Assembly: GCA_021401465.1 (NCBI GenBank)
Contig: JADDMT010000023.1
Span: forward strand, 62,001-126,000
Source: Teratosphaeria epicoccoides
Taxonomy: Eukaryota > Ascomycota > Dothideomycetes > Mycosphaerellales > Teratosphaeriaceae
DNA: 64,000 nt
Reading direction: 5' to 3'
Shown here in pieces: positions 21,266 to 31,307 of the stretch. Position numbers and translations under genes: made by a program. The first letter of the stretch is position 1. The number at the start of each line of letters is the position of its first letter. The notes beneath the pieces were generated by a model. The model was not told where the DNA came from. It searched no databases and saw only the letters and a list, made by a program, of their open reading frames with translations.

Positions 21266-21569
21266 GAGAGGGTTTGAGAGAGGTGGAGAGGGTGGGTTGA
21301 TGTTAGCATGGCATGTGGCGTTCCGGCGTTGTTTCTGAGCAGCAATGGCGCGGCAGCTTCTCATGCTCGTACGGTACATCGCGCTGATAATGAGCCTGCA
21401 GACTCCGCTCATCGAGTGGGCAGACTACTGCGCAAATGCACACATATCTGCACCAGCCCTCAGAACGCAAACCAAGTCTCATCTTCCATCGACCCAGCTT
21501 CCTCACCCTCTTTCCGCCCGCCACGCAGGCTCACGATGCCACAACACGACCTCACCCCGCATCCAAGCA
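21266..21569. other. Intergenic, convergent 3' ends of RPC40 and SNU114
   Basis: About 300 bp holding two 3' UTRs. Overlapping plus ORFs that extend into the SNU114 region are antisense shadows. Confidence 0.5.
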
Positions 21570-24542
21570 TCAAGCCTCCAACATCCCATTCTCCCTCAAC
21601 TCCCTCAGCAAATCCCCCTCCAAGAACTTCCCCACCCCCACATCCTCACTCAATCCCTTCCTCCGCCTCGTCTTCAATACAAAATCCCTCGCGGTCGCCT
21701 GCGCGCTCGCGGGCTCCAACGCCCTCAGCTTAACAGACTTATCCAGCGGGTCCCCCGGAACCACGCTCCACCGATCAAAGACAAGGGACACAGTCGCCTG
21801 GCCCTGCGTATGGATCCTCAGATCCGTCTCGAACCCGAAAGAGTCGATGACGGGGATGAGGCCTTTGACGGAGTATAAGGGGGTGCCTGGGATTGGAGCG
21901 TCGGAGAGCACATGGCCCCTTCTTCGTGCCAGGACGGTGTAGAGTGCGGAAACTGCGTTGGCGGGGCCGAGCATCTCGCATCGGAAGGTTGGTTCCATGA
22001 GCCTCGGGCTCGCCATCAGGAACGAACTGTAGCACGCACGCCTGGCAGTCGGAATAATCTGCCCTCCGCCGCGGAAGATGGCTTCAGAAGCAAGTTCTAC
22101 ATCCGTAATCTTGAACTTCGTATTCCGGATCGGCTCCTCACACAACGGACCCTCTCGCGTGCCCCACGAAAAGCCCTGCTTGATACTATCACGGACCGAG
22201 CGCAAAACTTTCTGATCGACATCCGAAGGCAGCGTATCGTTCTGCAAGATATTCGGCCCTCTCTCATCCGGTCCGAAAGCCCAGATATTTCGTGAAGCGA
22301 GGAGGTCATATCCGTATTTCTCTTCGAAGAACTTGCCCACTTTCCGCACGGGATCACGGATTGAGACAGCGCCCGCCTCGATATCCTCCGCGACGCCGTC
22401 GTCGAGGGGTTCAGCGACGAAAGTGAGTTTGTTCTTCTTGTTCGGGGTGAGGGCGTAACATTTTATTGCGGACTGGTCGATGCAAGTCTCTGCAAACCGG
22501 GTGACGGGGTCCGAGACCTTGAGTTCCATTTGGGCGTAAAGGCGTCGGAGGTCATGGAGAACGCAGTCCATGTAGAGTTCGCCGGTGCCGAGGACGACGT
22601 GCTCGCCCGATTCCTCGACTTTGGTTGTGATGAGGGGGTAGGATTTGTTGATTTTGCGGAGGCCGTCGAGCATTTTGGGTAGTTCGGAGGGATTGATGGG
22701 TTCGACGGCTACCTTGAAGACGCTTTCGAAGAAGTGCGTGATGGGTTTGAAGATGTAGGCGTCTTCTTCGTTTGGCAGTTTTGGTGCGACGATGGTGGCG
22801 GATTTGACTATGCTGTTGTCAACGCCGCCAAGCAGCACTAGACTGCCTGCAGGTGCACCGGAGGTTGGGACGTTGTATCTGCTTTCCGGTATCCAGACCT
22901 TGTCGATTGTGGCATTGACCATATCTTCTTCGTCGTCGATGCTGTAGTTCTCACCGAGCACTCTCACCTTGTCACTAACTTTTGCAGTACCAGACAGAAC
23001 GCGACCATATGCGTTGAATCCCTGCGCATCGGCTGTGTTGAAGAGCTTGGTGACGTGCACCACAAGCGGGCCATCAGCATCGCAATCAAGCATCGCTTGT
23101 GCCGTCTTGGTGTCTTGTGGACCGGTGTAGAAGTTGTCCAGCATTCTTTTCGCGCCATCTTTGGGTGATGGGATATGCTGGACGACCATGTCCACCAAGC
23201 CAGTCGCAGGACCAAAGAACTGTTCGCAAACCATCCTGAGCAAGTCCTTGGCGTTGGCTTTCAGCTGCGAGGGCTTGAGAGAAATGCCGAGCTCTGCGAG
23301 AGTCCTTCTCAGATCATCCGGGCTTTCGCTGATGGTGTGTGAGTAAAGCTTGTAGATCGGTTCTAGGACAAAATGCACAAAACTCCTCTTCGCCTTCTCC
23401 TCTACCACTTTCCGTGTGAACTTCCGTGATCGCGGGTTGAAGAAAATGTCACCCCATAAACGCCTGCTAAATTCGGTGGTGTCAAACTGTGCTTTTGGGT
23501 ACGACACGGCGTACATCTTAGCGAAGCTTGGAAGGGTAAAGCACCAGCTCATGCTACTACACGCGAAAGCCACATTGCCCTTCTCGGGTGACACCCGGAA
23601 TGCTTCGCCTCGTCCTGGAATCGCGTTCTCAATGTAGGTGTTGACTTCCTCCACCACATGCTTGAGCTTGAAGTATGCATCGATGGGTGGTAGCTTCAGT
23701 TCCAGGATCAGCCTATCCATCTTGTTGATGAGGAGTACCAGTGGCAGACCAGCAAGCACGGCATGCTTGATCACGAGTTCCGTCTGAGTCTGCACGCCTT
23801 CCACCACATCAACGACCAGGACCACGCCGTCCACCAACCGCATCGATGCCGCAACCTCGTCCGCGAAGTTGACGTGGCCCGGCGTGTCGATGATGTTCAG
23901 CAAATGACTCTTGCCGTTTGTGCCCTGCAGGACCAGACTCATCGGGCTGGATTTCACAGATAGCCCTCGTTCTCGCTCCAGGATGTGTGTGTCTGTATAA
24001 CGCATCTGCGCATCCAGTGCCTTCCCGGTCTTGCGCTCCAGATGCGCCGTCAGGTCGTGGGTCTGCGCGACAAGCATGTCCATCAAACTGGTCTTTCCAT
24101 GGTGCAGATGTCCACCAAAAGCAATATTCCGCACTTGTTCGGGAAAGCTCATCAGACTGCTCAAGAATGCCCGATCGAAGTGCACCGGCGGCAGATGCTC
24201 CTCCTCGACCGTGAACTTGTTGTGTTCGATTGGGGCGACGATTGGCTGTTGCAGTGTCTGGGTGTCTTCTTCCTGGATCAAAGTCTCAACGTCGGGCCCA
24301 TAGACTTGTGATGCGGTCGGGTAGTACTGCTTGTCTTCGTGCAGGATTACTGCATTTGAAGGGCCTTCATCGACGTCCATGTCCTCTCGCGCCGCCGCCG
24401 CCGCCGCCGCCTCCTCTCCATCGTCGTCCAGGTACTGCGCTCCATCGTATGCGGGCTGTTGCTGTTGTTGTTGTTGTTCGTCCGATGCTTCGCTTTGGTC
24501 TTCGCCAATGTAATTACCAAACTCGTCGTATAAATCCTCCAT
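21570..24542 (-). CDS. SNU114: U5 snRNP GTPase Snu114 (EFTUD2)
   Basis: A single exon encodes 990 aa, the usual length for this EF-2-like spliceosomal GTPase. The N-terminus MEDLYDEFGNYIGE is the conserved start, so the ATG at 24542 is chosen over upstream codons of the same frame. An acidic, low-complexity region with a glutamine run and an alanine run follows. The GTPase domain has the P-loop GHLHHGKTS at about 144-152, DTPGHVNFADEV (G3) and NKMDR (G4). EF-2-like domains II to V follow, including RRACYSSFLMASPRLMEP and the C-terminal block ending LRENGMLEA. Snu114 works with Prp8 and Brr2 in the U5 snRNP to control activation and disassembly of the spliceosome. It diverges from ERG10 with about 240 bp between starts. 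Confidence 0.97.
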   Translation of the reverse strand: MEDLYDEFGNYIGEDQSEASDEQQQQQQQPAYDGAQYLDDDGEEAAAAAAAREDMDVDEGPSNAVILHEDKQYYPTASQVYGPDVETLIQEEDTQTLQQPIVAPIEHNKFTVEEEHLPPVHFDRAFLSSLMSFPEQVRNIAFGGHLHHGKTSLMDMLVAQTHDLTAHLERKTGKALDAQMRYTDTHILERERGLSVKSSPMSLVLQGTNGKSHLLNIIDTPGHVNFADEVAASMRLVDGVVLVVDVVEGVQTQTELVIKHAVLAGLPLVLLINKMDRLILELKLPPIDAYFKLKHVVEEVNTYIENAIPGRGEAFRVSPEKGNVAFACSSMSWCFTLPSFAKMYAVSYPKAQFDTTEFSRRLWGDIFFNPRSRKFTRKVVEEKAKRSFVHFVLEPIYKLYSHTISESPDDLRRTLAELGISLKPSQLKANAKDLLRMVCEQFFGPATGLVDMVVQHIPSPKDGAKRMLDNFYTGPQDTKTAQAMLDCDADGPLVVHVTKLFNTADAQGFNAYGRVLSGTAKVSDKVRVLGENYSIDDEEDMVNATIDKVWIPESRYNVPTSGAPAGSLVLLGGVDNSIVKSATIVAPKLPNEEDAYIFKPITHFFESVFKVAVEPINPSELPKMLDGLRKINKSYPLITTKVEESGEHVVLGTGELYMDCVLHDLRRLYAQMELKVSDPVTRFAETCIDQSAIKCYALTPNKKNKLTFVAEPLDDGVAEDIEAGAVSIRDPVRKVGKFFEEKYGYDLLASRNIWAFGPDERGPNILQNDTLPSDVDQKVLRSVRDSIKQGFSWGTREGPLCEEPIRNTKFKITDVELASEAIFRGGGQIIPTARRACYSSFLMASPRLMEPTFRCEMLGPANAVSALYTVLARRRGHVLSDAPIPGTPLYSVKGLIPVIDSFGFETDLRIHTQGQATVSLVFDRWSVVPGDPLDKSVKLRALEPASAQATARDFVLKTRRRKGLSEDVGVGKFLEGDLLRELRENGMLEA

Positions 24543-24783
24543 GTTGATGTGGAGGGCAATCGAGGTATGTTCACGGCGTCGAAGTTTCAAGGAACGCGAG
24601 TCATGCAAATCGACAACTGCAGGGATCGGTGATACCTTAGTGGGGCAATCATTTATCCTCAGCCATCCATCAATCACTCAATCAAATTCTGGTACATATA
24701 ATCCTCCGCTCTCACCCAACATCATCTTCGTCCCAATCAATGCAGCAAGCTACCCATTTGATTGATTATTATTGATGGTAATC

Positions 24784-25980
24784 ATGGCACCACCGCAACC
24801 GGTATACATCTTGTCCGCCGCCAGGACGCCAGTGGGCATGTTCCAGGGCAGCTTGGCCTCCCTCTCCGCCGTCCAATTGGGTGCTCACGCGATCAAGGCG
24901 GCGGTTGAGCGAGCGGGCATCAAGCCCGACGAGGTGGAAGAAGTCTACTTTGGCAATGTCCTCCAAGCAAATCTCGGGCAGAACCCAGGACGACAAGCTG
25001 CCATTCATGCTGGTCTTGGAGAATCCACCGTTGCCACCACCGTAAACAAAGTCTGCGCATCTTCTGTCAAGGCAATTGCTCTAGCTGCCCAAACGATTTT
25101 GACCAACACTGCCTCTGTCGTCGTGGCTGGTGGAGCAGAGAGCATGTCCAATACTCCTCACTACCTGCCCAACCTTCGCACCGGTGCCAAGTTCGGCGAC
25201 CAGAAGCTCGTAGACGGTGTCCTCAAGGACGGTCTTACTGACGCCTACAAGAATGAACACATGGGTCTACAAGGCGAGGAGTGTGCAAGCGACCACGGGT
25301 TCGGCAGAGAAGAGCAGGACGAGTACTGCATACGATCATACAAGAAGGCCCAAGCTGCGCAAGAATTTGGCTGGTTTGGGGAGGAGATTGCGCCAGTCAC
25401 CATTCCGGGCGTCAGAGGCAAGCCAGACACGGTGGTGGACCGGGACGATGAGCCCAAAAACTTCAACGAGGCCAAGACGAAATCCCTGAAGCCTGTCTTC
25501 AAGCCGAACGGCGGCACAGTGACCCCAGCCAACGCCTCGCCACTCTCTGATGGCGCCGCAGCCGTGGTCCTCGCATCAGAAGACTACGTCAAGGCCCACA
25601 AGCTCCAGCCCGTCGCCAAGATCCTAGGCTGGGGCGATGCAGCACAGAATCCCTCCAAGTTCACCACTGCACCCGCCCTCGCGATTCCCAAAGCTCTGAA
25701 GCACGCCGGTATCTCGCAAGACCAGGTCGACGCATTCGAGATCAACGAGGCGTTTTCTGTCGTCGCATTGGCGAACATGAAGTTGCTAGGCCTGAAGGAG
25801 GAGAAGGTGAATCTGCACGGTGGTGCGGTGGCGCTTGGTCACCCGCTGGGTGCTTCGGGTGCGAGGATCATCACCACGCTGCTGGGGGTGTTGAGGGAGA
25901 AGAAGGGAAAGATTGGGTGTGTGGGGATTTGCAATGGCGGTGGTGGTGCGAGTGCGATGGTGATTGAGAGGCTGCAGTAG
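24784..25980 (+). CDS. ERG10: Acetyl-CoA C-acetyltransferase (cytosolic thiolase)
   Basis: A single exon encodes 398 aa. It condenses two acetyl-CoA into acetoacetyl-CoA, the first step of the mevalonate and ergosterol pathway. The N-terminal block VYILSAARTPVGMFQG leads to the catalytic cysteine in TVNKVCASSVKA at about residue 91. GGAVALGHPLGASGARI holds the catalytic histidine, and GICNGGGGASA holds the second cysteine. No peroxisomal SKL tail or clear mitochondrial presequence is present, which favours the cytosolic biosynthetic isozyme. An in-frame ATG nine bases upstream (24775) would add three residues; the ATG at 24784 has the better context (A at -3, G at +4). Distinguishing it from a degradative thiolase is an inference from sequence style and lack of targeting signals. 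Confidence 0.93.
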   Translation: MAPPQPVYILSAARTPVGMFQGSLASLSAVQLGAHAIKAAVERAGIKPDEVEEVYFGNVLQANLGQNPGRQAAIHAGLGESTVATTVNKVCASSVKAIALAAQTILTNTASVVVAGGAESMSNTPHYLPNLRTGAKFGDQKLVDGVLKDGLTDAYKNEHMGLQGEECASDHGFGREEQDEYCIRSYKKAQAAQEFGWFGEEIAPVTIPGVRGKPDTVVDRDDEPKNFNEAKTKSLKPVFKPNGGTVTPANASPLSDGAAAVVLASEDYVKAHKLQPVAKILGWGDAAQNPSKFTTAPALAIPKALKHAGISQDQVDAFEINEAFSVVALANMKLLGLKEEKVNLHGGAVALGHPLGASGARIITTLLGVLREKKGKIGCVGICNGGGGASAMVIERLQ

Positions 25981-26428
25981 GGCATGGAGGAGGGTCAGAA
26001 GCAATCGACAGACTATCTCTGGCGAGCGCAGGGACTGGAGTGGAACATGCATTTGTGCGATAGGAGCAAGAGTGGGCATTTACAGTGAGCGTCAGGTTAT
26101 TCTGAGTAAAGACCATAGATACCACTAAAAGCGAGCAACGTCTCTTTTTATGCGCCAAAACCTTTTCACACAAGAGAGCGTTGAGTTCGCGGTCCGTCCA
26201 GTCTGTCACAGTACTACATATAGTACGATGTCCATCCCATCTCGCACCCGAAGGTAGCTCCACCACTAGCGCGCTTTCAGCGCAATCCCTCGCACGTTTT
26301 CTAGTGATAATCATCCAACACGCCACACAACCACCAACAAACCCATCAACACATTTCGGCCCTCCAAAAAAAAAAAGAACACTCAAACACATCTACACAA
26401 CCCACAACAGGACGCCCATCTGACCGCC
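25981..26428. other. Intergenic between ERG10 and DUF423 gene
   Basis: About 450 bp holding the ERG10 3' UTR and the promoter of the DUF423 gene. An A-rich run occurs near 26366-26377. No gene is recognised. Confidence 0.45.
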
Positions 26429-26944
26429 ATGTCATCAGCCTGGTGGACGACCGGCTGCCTCCTCGGCGCCTCCAGCGTCCTGCTCGGCGCCTTTGGCGCG
26501 CACGGCTTGAAGACCCGCATCCAGGATCCCGGCAGGATTGCGAATTGGAGCACTGCGGCGCATTATCAGGTCAGCATTATTCCCCCGCCCCCCCCTTTCC
26601 TCCCTCCTGGGGACAAGTCAAAAATTATCCACGACAAAGGCAACGGAAAGAAGGAGAAATGACATAGAAAAAGTGTGGTGGCTAATGATAACATTCCCCT
26701 CCTCCCACAGCTCGTCCACTCCCTCACGCTCCTCCTTGCGGAGCAGGCCGCGCCGAAGAACTTGTGGGCGAAATCGTTCTTCGCGGCGGGCATTGCGATG
26801 TTTTCGGGCAGTATTTATCTTCTGGTGTGGGATCCGCAGCGGTTCAGAGGGCTGGGGCCGGTGACGCCGCTGGGGGGGATGAGCTTGATTGCGGGATGGG
26901 TGGCTTTGGCTGTGGCGGGACGGGGGAGGGTGAGGATGTCGTGA
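26429..26944 (+). CDS. DUF423 (TMEM256/YgdD-like) small membrane protein
   Basis: Exons 26429-26569 and 26711-26944 are joined across a 141-bp intron that is longer than most here; the product is 124 aa. The junction restores AAHYQLVHSLTLLL, the conserved central block of the family. The N-terminus has GASSVLLGAFGAHGLK, the typical GAFGAHxL motif. About four hydrophobic helices are visible, ending in PLGGMSLIAGWVALAVAG. The family is widespread in bacteria and eukaryotes, but its biochemical role is not established; an inner-membrane or mitochondrial location is often assumed. The stop codon lies four bases before a run of 35 G residues (see findings). Confidence 0.9.

Positions 26945-26947
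<3 letters not shown>

Positions 26948-26982
<35 letters not shown>
26948..26982 (+). repeat. Homopolymer run of 35 G
   Basis: Thirty-five consecutive G residues follow the DUF423 stop codon (26942-26944). On the transcript this would be a G-tract at the very start of the 3' UTR, able to form G-quadruplexes. Confidence 0.9.
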
Positions 26983-26983
<1 letters not shown>

Positions 26984-28016
26984 GAGAGCGATGCGTTCTT
27001 TCTTAGGTGGAGGGGGGTTCAACTTCTTGGGAGAGGAGGAGATGAGGCGCTGAGGAGGGAGGACAGGGCGGTACGGCGCGAGTGGTGTATAGCTCCGTCG
27101 ATCTCGCGAATTCGAGTCATCATCCACGCCACCCTGTCATTCCTGGGGTGCGTCTACCCACCCCATCCTCATGCCGCGCCCCCACCGCCACCAGTGGCTC
27201 AAACTCGCCCACGTCTCCAGGCACAGGCACAAAGACGCCGTCCCCAACCCCGAAAGCATCTTCACGCCCTCCAAACCCCCCTCCCAGCATTTGGCCTGCA
27301 AAACCTCACACGTGCAACGAACTCACTCACGCGACGAACCACAGCCAGCCCCGGCGCAAATCCGCATAGTGTATCCCACACAACAGTCGATGCGCAGGAA
27401 CAATGCGAAGTGCAGTCCGTCCTCCTCCTTGGCCCGAAGCAGAAAAAGACGATCGGCCGCAAGGATCGAAAAAGGTTTCGCACCCCCGTTCACATTGTCA
27501 TAGACTTACTTCCTGTGGATAGAGCCCAGAAGCAGCGCCCCCGGATCGTCGCAACATTGGCTTGAGGGCCTGGGATTCGAGGCGCCAACCCGGTCTGTCC
27601 TCGAGTGTCGGGGGTGGCAGGCGATGCTGAGGGCGAGCAGACGTGTGGTATAGAGTGCGCGCTTGAGAGTCGAGGGCGAGATTGAGAAGGGATTAGGGGG
27701 AGGGAGCGGTAGCTAGGGAGGTGTGTCGTTTTGGACTGGCGGGGGACTGGATTCGATAGAGGAAAGACAGCTGGGTGGGAAATGGACAAAGCTATGCTCC
27801 CATGATTCCACCTTAAATCCTCCTATTGCCTCCTCACGCTCAGTACCCCCCATGGCCCCACTATACAGATATTCACAACTCAAACACTGATTGAGTCAAT
27901 TCAAAAACGGAAAATTGCTCACCCACCACCCTCTTAGCTTCAACGCCACGCTATGCATGCACCCGCAAAACCCACGCCCATGACCAACCCAGCAACATCC
28001 TCCACACCCTCACACA
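26983..28016. other. Intergenic between DUF423 gene and ERO1
   Basis: About 1 kb between two convergent genes. Several long-looking ORFs occur on both strands (for example plus 27194-27565), but they are low-complexity, arginine- and proline-rich, and match no family I know. I do not call a gene. Confidence 0.4.
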
Positions 28017-29888
28017 CTACAACTCTTCAACCCTCGGAAACCGAACCTCCCAGTTCCTCTCCCTTACCCTCAACCCCAACCAAAACTCCGTCAAGCGCAT
28101 AAACTCCCCATACGCAATGCTTGCCAGCATCTTCGGCGTATTCCACCACTGCCTCAACACAAACGAAATAGCCCTGTACAAATTATTGTATTCCGTCCAG
28201 AAAATGTCCGTCAGAGTCTCGTCGTCGGGAGGAGGATGCTGGCAGGAGTCGTTGGTGTTGGGCCAGTCGTCTGCGTCTGCGTCTGGGTGGGAGGAGGTGT
28301 CGATGTCGGAGCTGCTGGTGTCGGGGGATGCGGCCTTGGCGGAGTTGCTTGAAGTGGATGTAGGCGAGGAGATGGTCTCAGCGTCGATGAGACCGCGGAA
28401 ATGTTCGATGGCCTTGAGACTTGTGCTGATCTTGTCCAGCGTGTTGATCAACGCGACCAGTTCCGTCCGTCTCAGCAACGGCTTCTCCTCTCCCGCATGC
28501 CCATTGCCGAACTCAAACAGCACTTTCAACGCCGTGCCGAAACCATTCGTCTGCAGCTTGCCCCACAAGCGACACTTGTCACAGCCGACACAGTCCATGA
28601 TCCGGCTCACATTCCTGAAACGATTCCTGAAGTCCTCTTTGAGCGAGAGCCCATTCTCGGTCACGGACTCGTCCTGGAACATCACGGACTCGTCGAAGAT
28701 CTGCGGGCCGTCTGGGATGGCAGAGGATAGCTTGCGGATCATGTCTTTGGTCTTCTTGTCCTGGACCGGATCACCGGTGCAGAAGGTGTAGTCCTGGACA
28801 TAGTCGCGCAATTTGCCGACTGCACGGAGCATCAGCGCGTAGTTGAAGTAGAGGTTGCTGACTCTCTCGGGATGCTCATGTAGGCGCTCCTTGTAGCATT
28901 GGAGGTTTGGCGACCATTGTCCGGTGGTTTGATTCAGATATTCGTAGCACAGATGCGTGGAGATGGACGCGTGCATGCCAGAAATGACGCGATAGAACAC
29001 TCTCTTTTCCAGGCAATCATCCTCGAATTCCAGCTCGTCGACCGGAATGCCTGACTTGATGGCCTCTTTGCGGTCGTGCGCCTTCACAATCTGTTTGAAA
29101 TCCTGCGCGGCCTGGGCCTGATTCAGCGAGAAGCCTGGGAATGGCGCAGACAGACCAGGCACTGCCGCGCTGTGAGAGTTTTCACTCGGTTTGGAGAAGC
29201 AGTTCTCCCGATAGATCGCCTCCCAAATCCGATGCGAGGCTTCGCCGGCATATCCGGTGAAGCGTTCCGGATTCCCTGCCAGACTGACGTAGTCTCCCTT
29301 TGCACTCGCGCTCTCGTCTTCCGGGACGCAGTAGTCCCTGTCGTCGCATTCATCGTCGTACTCCACCACGCAGCTCTCCCCGACGTCCTGTCCCAGCTGG
29401 TTCAACAGCGGCCGTGGTAGCTCTCGCTGCTGTTTTCGCCCGGGATGTCCGGCCTTTGGACCCTCCAGCTTACTCAACTCCTCCGCTCTCCATATCTGTG
29501 GTATGTCTTCCTCGTTCTCCAGCGTGGTGACGGCACAGGCTATGTTGCCACACAGCCCGTCATCATCATGCCAGAACGGACAGTCCTTGTTGTACAGGTT
29601 CAAACGATAGTAGGAGAAGAAATCTGTGTTGTTGGCCAGACTCTTGACGTAGGGCTGTAACTTGTGATTCAGCCGATCGAGATCGGCGTATGAAGCGCAG
29701 GCGTCGGAAACTTGGGCTTTGGGTTCGAGCTGCGAGACAGTGTGAGGGAATTGGGGAGATTCGTCGGGCTTGGTACCTACAGCGCAGGCGCCTGGACTCG
29801 AGGGGGTGGAAGAGGCCGCTTTGCACGGGTGGGAGAACAGAGCGAAGACGGCCAAGTAAAAGGCCTTTGACGCAGTCCTCCTCCTCAT
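28017..29888 (-). CDS. ERO1: Endoplasmic reticulum oxidoreductin Ero1
   Basis: A single exon encodes 623 aa. A signal peptide at about residues 1-25 directs it to the ER lumen. The shuttle cysteine pair is in DGLCGNIACAV (C113 and C118), just after YNKDCPFWHDDD. The FAD-proximal active-site motif CVGCDKC lies at 433-439 and is followed by RLWGKLQTNGFGTALKVLF, the most conserved block of the family. YTGYAGEASHRIWEAIY-type sequence (observed as FTGYAGEASHRIWEAIY) is also diagnostic. Ero1 reoxidises protein disulfide isomerase and passes electrons to oxygen. The C-terminal region, about residues 505-560, is Ser/Thr/Asp-rich and variable, followed by a helical tail. There is no HDEL-type signal; retention probably depends on that tail or on PDI, as in yeast. 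Confidence 0.97.
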   Translation of the reverse strand: MRRRTASKAFYLAVFALFSHPCKAASSTPSSPGACAVGTKPDESPQFPHTVSQLEPKAQVSDACASYADLDRLNHKLQPYVKSLANNTDFFSYYRLNLYNKDCPFWHDDDGLCGNIACAVTTLENEEDIPQIWRAEELSKLEGPKAGHPGRKQQRELPRPLLNQLGQDVGESCVVEYDDECDDRDYCVPEDESASAKGDYVSLAGNPERFTGYAGEASHRIWEAIYRENCFSKPSENSHSAAVPGLSAPFPGFSLNQAQAAQDFKQIVKAHDRKEAIKSGIPVDELEFEDDCLEKRVFYRVISGMHASISTHLCYEYLNQTTGQWSPNLQCYKERLHEHPERVSNLYFNYALMLRAVGKLRDYVQDYTFCTGDPVQDKKTKDMIRKLSSAIPDGPQIFDESVMFQDESVTENGLSLKEDFRNRFRNVSRIMDCVGCDKCRLWGKLQTNGFGTALKVLFEFGNGHAGEEKPLLRRTELVALINTLDKISTSLKAIEHFRGLIDAETISSPTSTSSNSAKAASPDTSSSDIDTSSHPDADADDWPNTNDSCQHPPPDDETLTDIFWTEYNNLYRAISFVLRQWWNTPKMLASIAYGEFMRLTEFWLGLRVRERNWEVRFPRVEEL

Positions 29889-30116
29889 ATTGCGATGATT
29901 ATGGTGGATCTCTTGCCAGACGTCAGCGCTGTAGCAGTTGACATGGTTTTATTGCTGTTGTCGTGGTTGTTGTGGTTGTTGTTGTGATGATGATTGAAGT
30001 TGTTGTTTCGGTCTCAACATGACATGTTTCAAGTCTGAGATGTATGCGACAACCACGTGCTTGCTGACGTACGTGTAACTTAGAGGCCAGGTTGCCTTGT
30101 GCGGACTCGTATAAGG

Positions 30117-30194
30117 ATGTCTCCATCAAATGTCTCCATCAAATGTCTCCATCAAATGTCTCCATCAAATGTCTCCATCAAATGTCTCCATCAA
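30117..30194 (+). repeat. Minisatellite, 13-bp unit, six perfect copies
   Basis: Six tandem identical copies of ATGTCTCCATCAA. The array starts about 230 bp upstream of the ERO1 start codon. There are no spacers, so it is not a CRISPR array. Confidence 0.95.
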
Positions 30195-30290
30195 ATGCCA
30201 GTGGTGCAGGTGGCCAGAGAGTCTCGGCGGACAAAGCTCTCGGCCGGGCGCGCGCTATTGACAGATGTCCTTGGCTGGCCGGATGGTCAA

Positions 30291-30360
30291 GGAGAGGAGG
30301 AAACACGAAGTCGAGGAGAGGAGGTAACACGAAGTCAAGGAGAGGAGGTAATATGAAGCC
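30291..30360 (+). repeat. Minisatellite, 24-bp unit, three near-perfect copies
   Basis: Copies begin at 30291, 30315 and 30339. Each starts with GGAGAGGAGG and continues with AACACGAAGTC-like sequence; the third copy is slightly diverged and two bases short. Confidence 0.9.
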
Positions 30361-30947
30361 GTGGGCGCAGCAACATTGTTATTATGACTCGTAGCAAGAA
30401 CAAGTGGCTCGAGGATGTGGCGGTGCGCGCTTAGATAAGAAGCCGTCTTCGGCTTGGCAATTGGAAATTCCTCAAATCCGCCCGAGTCACGAGACAGTCC
30501 AGCTTGTGTGACCAATCCCGATCCCAGCGGCCAAGGCGGCGGGCGACGAGAGGCCGGCGACACGATCGACCCCGTGCGGATGGATGATCACGTCACTGAC
30601 GACGGACACATGTCCACCCGGAAGGTACGCCCAGAACCATTCCCTGCCCCCCATCTCGACACCCGCCCACCGCAATGATGAGAATCACGCACATCCTTGT
30701 ACAGCCTTCAGGAAGAGCCGTATGAGTGACTCGTCTGCTCGTATCGCCAAATGCAAGCACACCACACAGTCCATGCTTTGACCCGAGGATTCTGACCCGC
30801 CACCGCCACATCACTGCCCGCTCCACTCCTCGCCGGCGACGAGATGGGCTCCATGGCTAATAACACCTCTCTCCAGGGAACCGATCCAAAAACACGAGAG
30901 TCCTCTCGTTCCATCCATACGAACCTGCTGGCTCTTCCATCCCAACG

Positions 30948-30996
30948 CACCACCATCACCATCACCACCATCACCACCACCACCACCACCACCACC
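30948..30996 (+). repeat. CAC/CAT trinucleotide microsatellite
   Basis: A stretch of CAC triplets interrupted by a few CAT triplets, about 49 bp long, in non-coding sequence between ERO1 and VPS8. Confidence 0.9.
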
Positions 30997-31307
30997 CCGC
31001 AACCCCAGATATCTTTAACAGCCAGTACTCCCCTACAACCCAAACCTCCCCTCTCCCTCACCCCACCTGCCCTTTGGCGCGTGATTCACACAAATGTCTT
31101 CAATGTGTCTCTGTGTGCCTCCAACAGTATCAGGAAGCGTCGGACAAGATATCATATTGACTACGGGAAGCGCAGCCTCCACCCGTAATCACCCGCCCGT
31201 TTGCACCACCAAGCACGCCAGAATGTCTCTCGCGAAAGTGGAGTCGGTGGAGAGCAGCAACACTCCATCGAGATACTGAAATCATCAAAACTCAAAATTT
31301 CTACACG

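Larger units (their letters stand above)
29889..31307. other. Intergenic between ERO1 and VPS8, repeat-rich
   Basis: About 1.4 kb upstream of ERO1 (minus) and downstream of VPS8 (minus). It holds two minisatellites (30117-30194 and 30291-30360) and a CAC-rich microsatellite (30948-30996), listed separately. No coding gene is recognised. Confidence 0.6.

Noticed and set aside
26618..27127. Minus ORF of 169 aa starting MDDDSNSRDRRSYTPL with a polyproline run
   Set aside because: The polyproline is just the G35 homopolymer read on the other strand, and the rest is antisense to the DUF423 gene and its intron.
27171..27565. Overlapping plus ORFs of 110 and 123 aa downstream of the DUF423 gene
   Set aside because: Low-complexity Arg/Pro/Gln-rich translations in competing frames, with no family motif or convincing splice model.
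30117..30360. Repeat arrays considered as a CRISPR
   Set aside because: Units are contiguous with no spacers, and the DNA is fungal nuclear. They are minisatellites.
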